A stretch of 64,000 nucleotides of DNA from assembly GCA_036245805.1 (NCBI GenBank), contig BTRK01000001.1:7874001-7938000 (forward strand). The letters are read 5' to 3'. Below, one piece after another: positions 11,851-22,937 of the stretch. A program made the translations under genes and the position numbers. The notes below the pieces were generated by a model. The model saw only the letters and a list, made by a program, of their open reading frames with translations, made no database searches and was not told where the DNA came from. The stretch's first letter is position 1, and each line of letters starts with the position of its first letter. The stretch comes from Pristionchus mayeri. Lineage: Eukaryota > Nematoda > Chromadorea > Rhabditida > Neodiplogasteridae.

Positions 11851-12106
11851 TCGTTAAAGGAGGAGTAAAGGCAAGCGCTCGCCCGGTTGAAATAAGTTTC
11901 AATTAGAGGAGAACTCTCTTCAAGTTGAATACTCTCTCGCTCGTTGCCTGAGCTTTCCCTGATCTGGCTCACCGCCAACTACCGATAGCTCTGTCCGTAA
12001 TGGAGACATCAATGTGAAAATTTCGGAGCTTCTTATCGTTGAGGAGATCTAGGCCGTGCATATGAAAGCTTCACAAATTTAATTTTGACTTTGTTCCTCC
12101 TTTAAG
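11851..12106. mobile_element. MITE, GTTAAAGGAGGAGTAAA family, copy 1
   Basis: Terminal inverted repeats GTTAAAGGAGGA and TCCTCCTTTAA bound a 255-bp segment without coding capacity. It lies in the pseudogene where parent exons 33-36 are missing, so it may mark that rearrangement. Copy 2 is at 26732-26988; interior sequence (CTTTCATATGCA, CCCTGATCTGGCT) is shared in inverted orientation. Confidence 0.75.
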
Positions 12107-12890
12107 GCCTGTTTGAAGCCCTATATAATATTATGTTTGTTTTCTATTCTTGAAAGCAAGCCAATCCCAAATCAAAGCATGAAAGTATTTGGAACGAAAT
12201 GAAATCGTGAATTTTTCGGTTTGTGTGTTCATGTTCCACGGTGCTGGTATAACATCAAATCATCCTGGTTGGATAATCATCCCTGCATATCGTTCTTAAA
12301 AATAAATAAACAATAATTATTTTATTATTGATGTGTTCAGTGTTAACTTTTCCATTACAATCAGCGTAAGTTTACCGGGTCAATTCAGTGACCAATCTAT
12401 GCCGAAAGAGTGACTTCGTATTTTTCATAATTACCTTCTCCTTTCAGTTGCTGAACGAACAGAACGAAATGAAACAGGAGACAGCGGAACAGAAGTATCT
12501 CTCGCTGCAGTTGGTAGTGAGGAGACAGGAGGAGTGCATTGCGGAATTGTTCTCTGTCGTACAGGTGAGAGGGGTACGGTAGACCATCAGTTGGCGATTG
12601 GAGTGGATGATAGGTTACGGTACAATATATCAATTGCAGGAGGCTGAAGATCGTCTTCGTAAGGAGTCGAAGGCACGGAAGATCTCGTCGTCAGATAGAT
12701 TGACGGAGAATGGAGGAACGGATAGGATGGAGAAGAGTGCCGGTGAGAGAGACGAACGCTAATCACAATTTACTGTAAGTAATCTCTCCTATTTGCAGAT
12801 GATTCCTCTCTGTCCGACCCAGTGAAATCTCCGCCCCGTCGATCAGTACTTCCCGACAAATTGTGAGTTTTGCGCTTCGAGTGTATGCAC

Positions 12891-13289
12891 GGCCCGTTAA
12901 AGCCTCCGATTACAGTCCTTGGCATTTTGTGTTTCTATCATCTCATATAGTGCTAGAATTTATTCCAGATTGATCCCTTTCAAGCATGACGACAAAGATA
13001 TTCTTTCAGTTGCACCCGGTAGATTCAAGCAGTCGAAAAATCACTACGCGTCACTAATTTTTTCTAAAATCACTATTTTTTTCTAAAATCTCGCACTTGT
13101 ATAGCCAAATAAAGTACCTGATATATGGAAAGAGAAAAAAACAGATTGATCAACAACTGCTGAACTCGGTAATCCATAGATCGCGATGATTTAACGAAAA
13201 CTAGGAAAAATCAGCCACTTCTCGTTTGAATAGCAGTGATCACTCGATGCATCACGAGATTTTGTTATTCATATGAAAAAATTTCGAAT
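12891..13289. other. Unassigned DNA after the pseudogene
   Basis: AT-rich, no exon recognised. The parent gene's last exon would be expected here and is not present. Confidence 0.4.
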
Positions 13290-13297
13290 GTACTAAG

Positions 13298-13874
13298 TAG
13301 AGACCGCCATTTGCCTATATGCTCGAAAACAGTTTTTCGCTCTTAGCACTCGGATTTAGCATTATAAGAAATATTGAACATTCTCCACAGCACTCCATAA
13401 CGATAGAAAGCGGGGAGATCTTTTCGAAATCAAATTACAAAGTCGAAACTTGATGTGCGTCTGACACATATCGCAATTGTACAAACAATGTTGGGAACCC
13501 GAGCTTAATAACTTGTGTTTCAGACTGACTATGAAACGCAAATATTTTCAATTGTGATCGAATTTGAGAATTGCGATAGGTTTCAGAACCGTTTCAAATA
13601 ACGAAGCTTATTTTCCCTGCTTTTCCAATCGAGAGAAAATCTGGCATCTTGCCAGGACAAATTTAATTACATTTCGCTTTCTCACTTTTCCCCGACGAAA
13701 GGAATATTGTGTCTCTGCTAAGGCTTACATACAGTCTTTATCCAACGACCGCTCATTCACCCATCAGCGTTTGAAAATGAACGAGATACCATGAAATAGT
13801 CGATGGGCCAATTGACTAGATAGTCGACAAATAGTCGACTATTTAGTCGACTATTAGGCATTTGGCGGTCTCTA
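13298..13874. mobile_element. hAT-like non-autonomous element
   Basis: Termini TAGAGACCGCCATTTGCCTA and its near-perfect inverse TAGGCATTTGGCGGTCTCTA. The element is bracketed by the identical 8-bp direct repeat GTACTAAG (13290-13297 and 13875-13882). An 8-bp duplication plus TIRs starting TAGAG is typical of the hAT superfamily. Internally TAGTCGAC is repeated several times near the right end. There is no transposase, so movement would need a transposase elsewhere. Confidence 0.85.
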
Positions 13875-13882
13875 GTACTAAG

Positions 13883-15548
13883 TTTTAGAACTAAACATTC
13901 TTTTCAAGCGCATGACGCCGTAAGATTACTCAAGGTAATCTAAATAGCCTTTCAATTGATATTGTAACACATTAGTGACTTCACCTCAACGATTTCCGCG
14001 CAATCAAAATTCACTGCTTTCTCTATCAAATCAAATACAAATTTTGTATGTTTTTTTTCTTCCCGAGCAGCTTGTTATTTATATCACTCACGGTTTTGCT
14101 CTGTCCATCTATACAATTAGCACGAGGGCTGGAGGTAGTATCCCTAAATTTATCTCACCACACCTTGTCGTTCTTCTGCAGCATCTCGAACACTTTGTGT
14201 ACAACGAAAAATAAACCAGAGGAAGATACGTGCACGAACTTAAATAATTCATTCAATTTATGATTAAAAATTGACAAATAATAAAATTATCAAAATTAAG
14301 ATCTTGATATCAGTTGTTGAACGATCCGAGAAGCTCATTGAAGTCTTACTATACGATCACCTCAAATAAAATGGATGCAGCACAAAACCAATTGGTCTGA
14401 ATTTCAGATAATTTTCGGAATTGTAGATTTCGAAACTAAATCTGAAGGAATGATAACTGCTGTGAGCAAGACTATTTATAAGTCTGATCCGATTATAATA
14501 TTCCGCTAGTTTATTCTGTGCCACTACACCACATCACTACAGTAATCCTCTCGCTCTGGGCTATTTTGAGCTGCCACGCTCATTCTTGTTTTATTTTTCC
14601 GTTCCCACTAGTTGCGGCTAATCATTCTTCTCTTACTTCTACGATAAACTCTATAATCTACTCTCCACTTCCCGTGTGTACATGATTACATAACAATAAC
14701 CGAACAGCGAACGCACAGTCTCATCTCTCACCAATCACTATGCAAAGTTAACATCGAGGGAGCGGTTGAAAAATTAGAACTGACAATCAATGCTTAGTGC
14801 TTTCTACCAATATTGCGAGGTTTATTTTTTTTTATTCACTCGTTTTATTGCGCTCGTTCTCAAAAGCACGAATTACGCAGGTTTCAATTTTTCGATTGTT
14901 CCCATTTTCGTTTTGTCCATTCGCAGTAATTGTTCGCTCTCGACACAAGATCTTCCGCTCTGAGTCAGAACGGTGAGAAAATTAGTTCGAATGAGCCGTT
15001 TTTTTGGAATGCAGCGTAGACTACTTCCTGGATGCGCTCTTGAACTTGGACTATGCGGGTTCCTATCTTTTTTTTTCTACGATGATATGTGTACTGACTA
15101 AATAGAGTCTGCGAAATGCACTATCAATGTGGAGATTATATAGGCGTCAGATTCTCATTTTTGTCTCTTGAAGACTAGTCTGATGGTGGAATGCGAGATG
15201 ACGATGATCAATCAGGAGTCGCGATGAACTCACGGCGTATCTTCTCTCTTCATGTTAGTGTGGTGAGAGTGCTTTGTGAATTTGGTGCGTTAGCGCCTGG
15301 ATTTTTTAGTGATTTATTTCAATTTTGTACCACTTTCACTATCTTTTGATTGACAAAGTTCTGGTACACCGGATCGAGTTTTTTTCCAAGCGGGTAACAT
15401 TCAAATTACAAGAGTGTAATTTATGGGATATGTACGGAAAGGATAAGCTTTTTTTCAAATATGAACGTTTCGAAGGCATGTTGCATGTGTTATTAAACAG
15501 TAGATGCTCGAAAAACTCGATCGTTAGGCGTTTCCTACGGCAAAAATA
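13883..15548. other. AT-rich intergenic DNA
   Basis: No gene or repeat I can support. The ORFs here have no plausible splice structure or recognisable domain. Confidence 0.4.
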
Positions 15549-16446
15549 TTAGATTGGTAAGAAAGTTCTGTTGCGTTTCTCGTATTTTAAATTTTGGTTT
15601 ATCCTGCCCTTCAAACTTGATCAATCTTCATACGATCTTCAGTAGTCTAATAGTGCTTGATTACTCTTTCGAGAAAACATTATCACAGTATTCTGAAATT
15701 ACTAATTCTGGCATAGTCGATTGCCAAATTCAGCGAAATTGATGACCAACCCTATTGTTTATTTCTCCATAGTTGAAAGAAGAAATGTGATATGGGCATA
15801 ACTAACATGCTGTTGTAGGGTGCAACAAGTGGGCATGTTTTGCATTACATAACAATAAGAAAGACCCATTATGTCAACTTGGGATCAGCACTAATTCTGA
15901 AAATTTCACAGAATTCAATTTTGTTGCTAAGCATATCTCATCCCTGAAGATTTAGCGATTGATCCAGTAAGCTCAGTTGTAGTGAATGATGAAGTACTCG
16001 GCATGATTAGTGTTTGCCCTAAATGGGAAAGTGGTGCACCTAACTGTTCGTAAGCTACATTTTTTCAACTGATGAAACCGAAAATTGTTCTTTGAAATCA
16101 GCCTTTTTTGCAATCTGCAGCCTCCCACACATATAGAATGCCGGATGTTATGTGATAATATGGATGCACAACTCTAGTGTTATCACTTTTCAAAGCAGTA
16201 GAAGCAATTGGTAGCTCTTATTCAAACGGCTGAGTTGAAAACATTACACCATAAAATCGTCATTTTTAGAATTTTTGAGATTTTATTTATTTACTCGCTT
16301 TATATGCGAAATAGAATCGACTTAAACCTGTTGACGTATACTACTTACATCACTTCACCTTATATTAAATTGAATTTCCAGACAATTTATTCAGTAGAGA
16401 AAAAATGGAAAAATAGTACGCGACAGAACTTTCTTACCAACCTAAT
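15549..16446. mobile_element. Mariner-like non-autonomous element
   Basis: Inverted termini TTAGATTGGTAAGAAAGTTC and GAACTTTCTTACCAACCTAA flanked by TA, as in Tc1/mariner elements. The interior (about 850 bp) is AT-rich and shows no intact transposase. Its right end abuts the left end of the next mariner-like element. Confidence 0.8.
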
Positions 16447-16447
16447 A

Positions 16448-17712
16448 TCAGGTTGATTCATAAGTTTTGTCGCGTCCCGTCTCTTATGCATTCAAACCTC
16501 AGAAATTCTTCCAATTAGTTTCATCTCAATTTCGTTACTCGTAATCAGTGTGGGCCTTCGTACCCTTTCTTAAGCGCTTTACTTCAGCCTTATGAAGACA
16601 GCTAGGGAGGCGCAGTGGTCAGACAAAATTGTAGTGAGATCAGGATTACAAGTCAATTTAATGCACCTGTGCATCTCGAAAAAGAGGAATTGTGTCGATT
16701 TAGTGTGATATGCGTAAAGTACTGTATATGGGCATAATTTTGAACCACTCATGGATACTGGCAAATGAAAAGCGTTCTTGAAATTTCGACGAGTTTGTTT
16801 AATGTTGATGATAGGTGACGGTCGGAAAAAGTTGTGCATGCAGAATTTTCTTCTCAAATGATATCGAGATCCAAATAGTAGTGGAATAGAAGCCACCCAA
16901 GGTGGTTAGTATACATTTACAATTTGAGGTTGATTGGGTTATGTTGAGATAATTGGCTCCATACAGAACGATGGTATGTTAATCAAACTGCTGAAATTTG
17001 CACTTTGTTCAAATTCCTACCTCACACACATGTTCAATATCTGACTTATTGTGATCATTCGAACCATCAAACCTTCCACTATCATTAAATAGTTGGGATA
17101 ATTTTAGAAATCAATAGCTTTTGAATGACAATTTTGAATTCGAAACACATAAACTTGCATTTTTGGCAACATTTTTCACGAATTGAACTTATGTAAAATT
17201 CAAATTTCCCGCCAGAATTGTGTAATCTGCCTCACTTGTTTAATGATAAATTAAAACTCCATGAGTTGTAGTTGGAACGCACTTATGTTTGGACCAGTTG
17301 CTATAACTCTGGATTCAGGAGATTTGGTCAAGTTGACTATGAATCAGCTTGTATACTTTGATTCAATGAACTATATCTTTGGTTCCGCTCATCATAGCAC
17401 CATATCTGACATATATTTAGAAAGAGCATTCACGTGGCATATCACCAAGCTGCATGCGTTTGGTTCGTTATTTGTCTTTGCGAATTAGCGCCCGGTCAAA
17501 CAAATTAATAAAATTTGCACACAATTCAAATTAGGTTATATTAGTATTTTTTGCTTAGCCGGCATGGACAGCTCAGCTATACCCTATGGTTTGAATATGC
17601 ATGCATACCCCTAACATGTACTAGAAGGCCAGGCAATGGAAATGTTTGAGACGTATCCTGTATGGAAAAATTGGGAACCTCCGAAATGCGGCAAAACTTA
17701 TGAATCAACCTA
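16448..17712. mobile_element. Decayed mariner-like element, full length
   Basis: Inverted termini CAGGTTGATTCATAAGTTTTG and CAAAACTTATGAATCAACCT flanked by TA. At about 1.27 kb it has the size of a complete mariner. I could not assemble a transposase reading frame, and the longest ORF (minus strand, 16579-16896) has no recognisable DDD motif, so it is a relic or has a replaced interior. Confidence 0.75.
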
Positions 17713-20242
17713 ATATTTTAAAAATGTATCCCATACATTTGAAATATCCCACACAATTTGTGAAGAAGTTGAAATTCAGACTATTAATTTGTATCAAATC
17801 AAATCACTGACTGTTAGATATCATAATTCTTTCTTCTCTCGTTCCTTTAGTGTGAACAACAAGATAAAAAAATCGGAGAATGTTCAAAATGTTGAGCATG
17901 TTTGCATTTTCATCATATACGAAGATATAGCTCGAGATGTTGTAAACTTTAGCACTTACTGACTTAGTGTCGCTTAAATTTATTGGAAGAAAATAGTTCG
18001 TTGTCGTTTAAATACTTCGTGACTTTTTCTCGATGGTGCGTCTTGTAAAGGGGAAAATAAGCAACATAAAGTAAGGAAGGCGTGAAAAGGTGAGAACGGT
18101 AGGATATATTCTGCAATGCGGTTGTACGTCGTTCCAGATAATGAAATAATTGTTTCTATGGGGTATTACAAATAGTATCGAGGAACGTAAATCTGGATAT
18201 TTTTATTTATTTATATCAACACTTGCCAGTCACTACTCATTGCGTGAATTGGATAACTATGTAACAACGGTGAAGCGCGAATGTGGAGAAACATCTTTTT
18301 TTCTCTCGTTTTTATTTTGCTCCATATGTTGTCGCTCCAGTAAACGGTGATGATACTGGGATGACCACTTTCGTCAATCGTGCTGATTGTCATTTCGGCT
18401 GTGCTCCTTTTAACCAGTGCATAAGAGATACTATCTGAGACAGTGAACATACTTGTACAGACCCTTGGCGCTAGTCGAAAAATCGGATTTCTTCAAAATG
18501 TGTGTACAAGTAGTACTCATCGAATGTAGCTAAGGGCTCACTTCTGGAGCGATCTGGCTCATGCGCTGCGGAATTAACAGCGCGAAATCCAGAAAGTCCA
18601 ATTTTTGAAACTGTAAACAAGCCAAACGAGATGTGTCTTACAAAATGCGCAACATTTTGGTGAGTTTGCATGCCAAGTACCAACATGAATGGACTACAGC
18701 CTATCACTATGTGAGTTAAAGGCCACTCCAAAGATACAGATTTCGAGATTTTTAGGAATTAAGATTTCGATGTTTATGGTCAATAAGTCAGCTCTCGTAA
18801 TATTCGAGACTATCTTGCCTCATCTAACTAGAGAGAGAGGGAGAGTGCAGAATTCTCTCATTCTCACAAACTGTAGTAGATCTGCAGTATATCGCTAGTA
18901 TTCCGTGAACTGCGTAGATGTCTGGCAAAATTACGTGAATATGAATCGTAATCATTATGATAAAATAAGTTTACCAGTTATTGATAATACATTACTTACT
19001 TGCCAAGTCCTTCGAAATTAAGATTTTGATAGTTGCTAAACGCCAAAACGACTTAAATTGAGAAAAAAGCGGAAGGTAGTCTTCTAATGTTACATGCAGC
19101 AATCATCTGGTCAGATTATCAATAGATTTTTTTTCATCTGGTCAGATTTTGAATAGATTTTTAAAAAATTGAGACAGCAATAAACTGACCAAATTAACAA
19201 ATACTAAATGCTTTTCAATTAATCACCACCTAGTGTAGTCGTTCACGACTGTAAAATCGCTTGACGTGGCCACACCTTTACATTTTTAACCTTTTTAAAA
19301 TGCTTTTCTACGACTAAAATATCAAAAATATTTTACCAGTATTTCCACCGATCGCATCTTCGCACATAGTAGCAACAATTCGGTTCAGTTAAATCAACTA
19401 GTCCTGACAGTTATGTGTTTCACAACCTTCATAAGTTCGAAATTTTTGCAAAGTCGATAATCTTCTAGTGCGAGGTCTGTGATTTAAAAATATTTTCTGA
19501 TCGCGCGCCTACAACCCTTCTTAACCGCACAACTCATTTAGTATCGTTGAAGCGTGTTAAACTTAAATACCCGAGATGGCACCATGTTCTCACACTTCGG
19601 CCAATATAATTAATCGTGGGTTTAATTATATTGTTCTTTTCAATAGATAATAGTGAATACGCAAAAAATAGATAATATTGAATAAGCAAATAAAATAGTG
19701 AACGAAATGTGAATCATCCTTCCGCTATCTGACATATAATACAGAGGCCGGAATAAACTATACAACACTGATCAATAATAATCATTTAGTAATAATCATT
19801 TAATTGGTCGACTTTCTTGTAAAAAAAACCTATATCGTGAACGGAATGTGCAGATTCAGGTTTTTTTCAATTTTTTTTCCACGCGATCAGCTGTTTCATC
19901 GAGTGATCAATTGTCGTTATCGATGCGCCTAATAAATGGGATTCACGGTCATGTGTTGAAAAAAACATTTCAAACGAAAAATTTTATCTTTTTTCTTGCA
20001 TGATTTCAATCGAGATAGAGAATGATCAAGCAATATCATTCAAACGAACAGGAAGCCAATTTGTAGATCACGATCTCACACTTTCGCCGCTTTAATTGCT
20101 CTGACTTCTCTCTAAATTCGATCGATGTATAGATGAAGGAGAAAAATGGAGGGACATGCCGACGATGTGCACTTATATTTTCTTTCCTGACTGACGACAC
20201 CTCAATGTAGAGTTTGAAATATTTCGTACTTGATCACTCGTT
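17713..20242. other. Intergenic DNA with a SINE tail
   Basis: Mostly AT-rich DNA with no supported gene. 19222-19276 matches, in reverse, the 3' tail of the SINE at 60850-61104 (GCGATTTTACAGTCGT core). A 12-bp hairpin (AATATAATTAAT and TTTAATTATATT) lies near 19607-19636. Confidence 0.45.
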
Positions 20243-20488
20243 TCAGCCAAAATATTTCCTCCCCCGTCGATTCGTCATGTAATAGACGCGGCAGCCTACG
20301 GATGCCAGCAGAGAACCGATGATGTGAGAGGTGTACTAATTGAGAATTAGTTTATAATGAGACCATTGTTCGTCCGAGTAGGTGCTTGAGTTACGATTCT
20401 CACCAATTTCGCTGCTCGACGCCGCTTCAGTCCTCCTCTAAAAATGGTGAAGAACTTACTTGTCAGCAATCATTTGTGTAATCATCAT
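20243..20488 (-). CDS. Possible 51-residue membrane microprotein
   Basis: Three short exons (20488-20460, 20437-20404, 20335-20243) join in frame with good donors (GTAAGT, GTGAGA) and TAG acceptors. The protein starts MMITQMIADK, has a basic KRRR patch, one hydrophobic stretch (HIIGSLLASVG) and a basic C-terminus ending RRGRKYFG. A CTACAG acceptor 11 nt upstream of the ATG could be the trans-splice site. I do not recognise a family, and a product this small can arise by chance. The topology would suit a single-pass membrane protein. Confidence 0.4.
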
Positions 20489-22123
20489 TTGTCGGAATAC
20501 TGTAGATACTATATTTGCAAGGCTGATCAAGCTATATGAGACCGTTCGCCTAAGAACCGAACAATTTGCCTATATTCGAGCAATAAATCAGCTGGGACCG
20601 GGCTGGCCGGAACGGAAAGTTTTCACGGGGGAAATCGACCGGACTGTATAACAAAATTAATATTTATGGGTTTTTGAAAAATGTCTGGGGAATTGAAATT
20701 GTATCCGAAGTAAAAGTAGAATTATCGATTTCTAGCGTTAGATGGAATCTGATCGAAAAAGTCTCCGGAGTAAAAAAGTCTTAGAATTTATCAAGGAATG
20801 CATCGCCCCTACCGCCACATCGATTGGGATCGATATAACAAAATTGTCTTGGATTATTGTGTGTATTCGCAAGATCCGCGCCCGCGCCCGCGCGGATGCG
20901 GATCGAAAATCTGGCGATGCTTGTCGGTTTCCCTCGTCGAGGCCGACCTATTGGTGAAGTTAGTATGAATTCGAATTTTCGGCCTGTGCCAAGTCGCTGA
21001 ACAAATATGTTGAATTTCTTAGATAGTCTGTTATATACAAAAATGTTTCGGTGCACATACTGGTTACAATGCAACAACTCCTTTTTCCAAGCTTTTTCCT
21101 TTTTCAATACTTCTTCCAAGCGAGAGGTGCTTAGTTGAGCAGATGTCGTACCCCCGGGAAAGCAGCGATTCCGCGCCTGTAATAAAGTTGAGAGTATGGT
21201 AAAGAAAGAGAGTGAAAATATCGCCCAACCACCCTCTCACTAGACAACTTCTTCGTAGCCTGCAAATAATCCAAACAATCTGTCTCGCCTATCCTGATAT
21301 ATGCAATTCATCGTGTAACCGGTTCGGTGAAAATTTAGAGATATTGTTTTCATATTCTCAGGATCATCTGATCTCATGGTGGCGATCATTTTGATGTGTT
21401 GAACGGGTCTCTAGCTTGACTAGGTGCCGAGATCTGAATTTTCGACCACGATTTTGCAGCAAGACTGCAGCAAATATGCGGCCGCGCAGCAAGCTTTTTT
21501 CTGGGTAGTCATCGGGCATGACTCCAACCACAGCACGTTTGGCCGGCAAAAAAAAATCCATGTAAGAATAATGCCGTTTTGAAAAATTACATTTTGATTA
21601 CGTCATCACTACGCAATGACTAGGCCATTGCATCATACCCCGATATCATAAAGAAAAATCTCCGATGAATTCGGTGCATAACGTCCTAGCCTCAGAATGA
21701 TATATTTCCTGAGCAAAAAGTTCAAACCCATTCCAAAAGTGCCCACTGACTTATGGGCGCGACTGTATGTTGAATAATAATTGGTTTTTGCTACTAATAC
21801 ATCTTTACTATAACTAGTCACGCTCAACTGAACTTTCATGTTGCGATATAGGATGATAGATAGGGAATGCTGACTGGTGTAATAGGCGACGTTGTTCATG
21901 CAAAATAAAAACGAAATATTTAAGAAATGTATCAGGTTGGTCAGAAAGTTTTGTCCGATTTTGACCATCTTGCATTCTCCCCCCTATCTGCATCGTTCCC
22001 ATGCTCGGATTGATCTTTGATCTCGGGAAAGATCAATTGATTTTCTCGCAATCGCTTTTTCCCCCACCGTCTAGAACGCACCGATTTGCAGAATAGTTGT
22101 CGATTCTTTCACCATCCACTCTC
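20489..22123. other. Intergenic DNA, one mariner-like end
   Basis: No supported gene. 21932-21960 reads CAGGTTGGTCAGAAAGTTTTG, a Tc1/mariner-type terminus without a partner I can find. A GC-rich CCGCGCCCGCGCCCGCGCGG run lies near 20877-20900. Confidence 0.4.
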
Positions 22124-22241
22124 GCTTACGACCATACCCCGTTGAGAACACGACATCCCGTCCGATCTGTCAAGTTAAGCAACGGTGGGCCCAGTTAGTA
22201 CTTGGATCGGAGACGGCTTGGGAATCCTGGGTGTTGTAAGC
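22124..22241 (+). rRNA. 5S ribosomal RNA
   Basis: 118-nt match to nematode 5S rRNA: starts GCTTACGACCATA, contains the internal control regions TCAAGTTAAGCAAC and TAGTACTTGGATCGGAGACG, and ends TGTTGTAAGC so that both ends pair. TTTT and then TTTTTT follow within 20 nt and would terminate RNA polymerase III. A few positions differ from the Caenorhabditis sequence as I know it. It appears as a single copy here, not in the usual tandem array. It has the features of a working gene, though dispersed 5S copies are often variants. Confidence 0.93.
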
Positions 22242-22344
22242 ATTTTGCCATTTTTTGAAAAACAAATTTAAACTTTTATTCTTTTCAAGACTATTTTTGC
22301 ACTTTTCCTGATCGTTTTCGATCACTTCTCATTATCTATTCTTA

Positions 22345-22425
22345 GCCCTCTTCTGACACCCAGGATTCGCAATCCGTCTCCGATTCAAGTGCTAACGGGG
22401 CCCACCGTTTGGAAATTAGGCGAGA
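22345..22425 (-). pseudogene. 5S rRNA relic, inverted
   Basis: The reverse complement carries a diverged 3' half of 5S rRNA (ACGGTGGGCCCC, TTGAATCGGAGACGG, GAATCCTGGGTGT). It lacks the 5' half and much of the internal promoter, so it should be inactive. It faces the intact gene across about 100 bp. Confidence 0.85.
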
Positions 22426-22937
22426 GAGTATGGAAACTGAAGAGAGTAGTCAAACATTTTTGCTCTAATGGCCAAGCCGATGCGTGCGAGAGCTTCCAGA
22501 GCGTCCACATGATGTGGACAGTGGACTAGAATCCCCTTGTGACTGATACCGTACCCCCATGATGACTCCGGGACGAGGAATTTCAGTGGGCAAAGGTGTG
22601 AAAAGTAGGAGACTAATGCGGCAGTACAAGGCGACCAATGAATAACACTTTAGATGGCCAGACAATACTACAGTACCCCAAATATTGGATACCGTAACCC
22701 ATAGGCTTAATAATATAATATATTCTGAGAACAGAAAGCGTAGTACGTGGTGTGGTGGCGAGATTTAGTACATCTGATTGTAAATATATGCGGAACGTTT
22801 CCCTTCACTAAAATCAGAAAAATATATATTTACAGTTTCGAAAAAAAACAATTTAATTATTGCTGAATTGTTCCCTTCCACTCTTCATTCATTTCGTTCT
22901 CTCTTCGCTTTACCGGGCGGTTCCCACTCCATTCATC
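22426..22937. other. Upstream region of the CaaX-protein gene
   Basis: No gene supported. The minus-strand ORF at 22465-22665 has no splice or domain support. The region should hold the promoter of the gene starting at 22938. TTTCAG-like acceptors before the ATG are not obvious. Confidence 0.35.

Larger units (their letters stand above)
9576..12890 (+). pseudogene. Inverted partial copy of TSC1 (hamartin)
   Basis: Genomic copy, introns included, of the 3' part of the minus-strand TSC1 gene (its exons 27-39). Matching segments are 9576-9641 (exon 27, 5' part missing), 9899-9963, 10973-11027, about 11214-11288, 11504-11579, 11708-11794, 12448-12564, 12640-12742 and 12799-12862. Lesions visible in the sequence: an in-frame TAG at 11747-11749 (parent TCG); a 14-nt deletion near 11260 that shifts frame; the donor after 11027 reads TT instead of GT; parent exons 33-36 and the last exon are absent. 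Intron sequence is also recognisably shared, so this is DNA duplication and not retroposition. It cannot encode a coiled-coil protein of any length. Transcription is not excluded. Confidence 0.93.
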
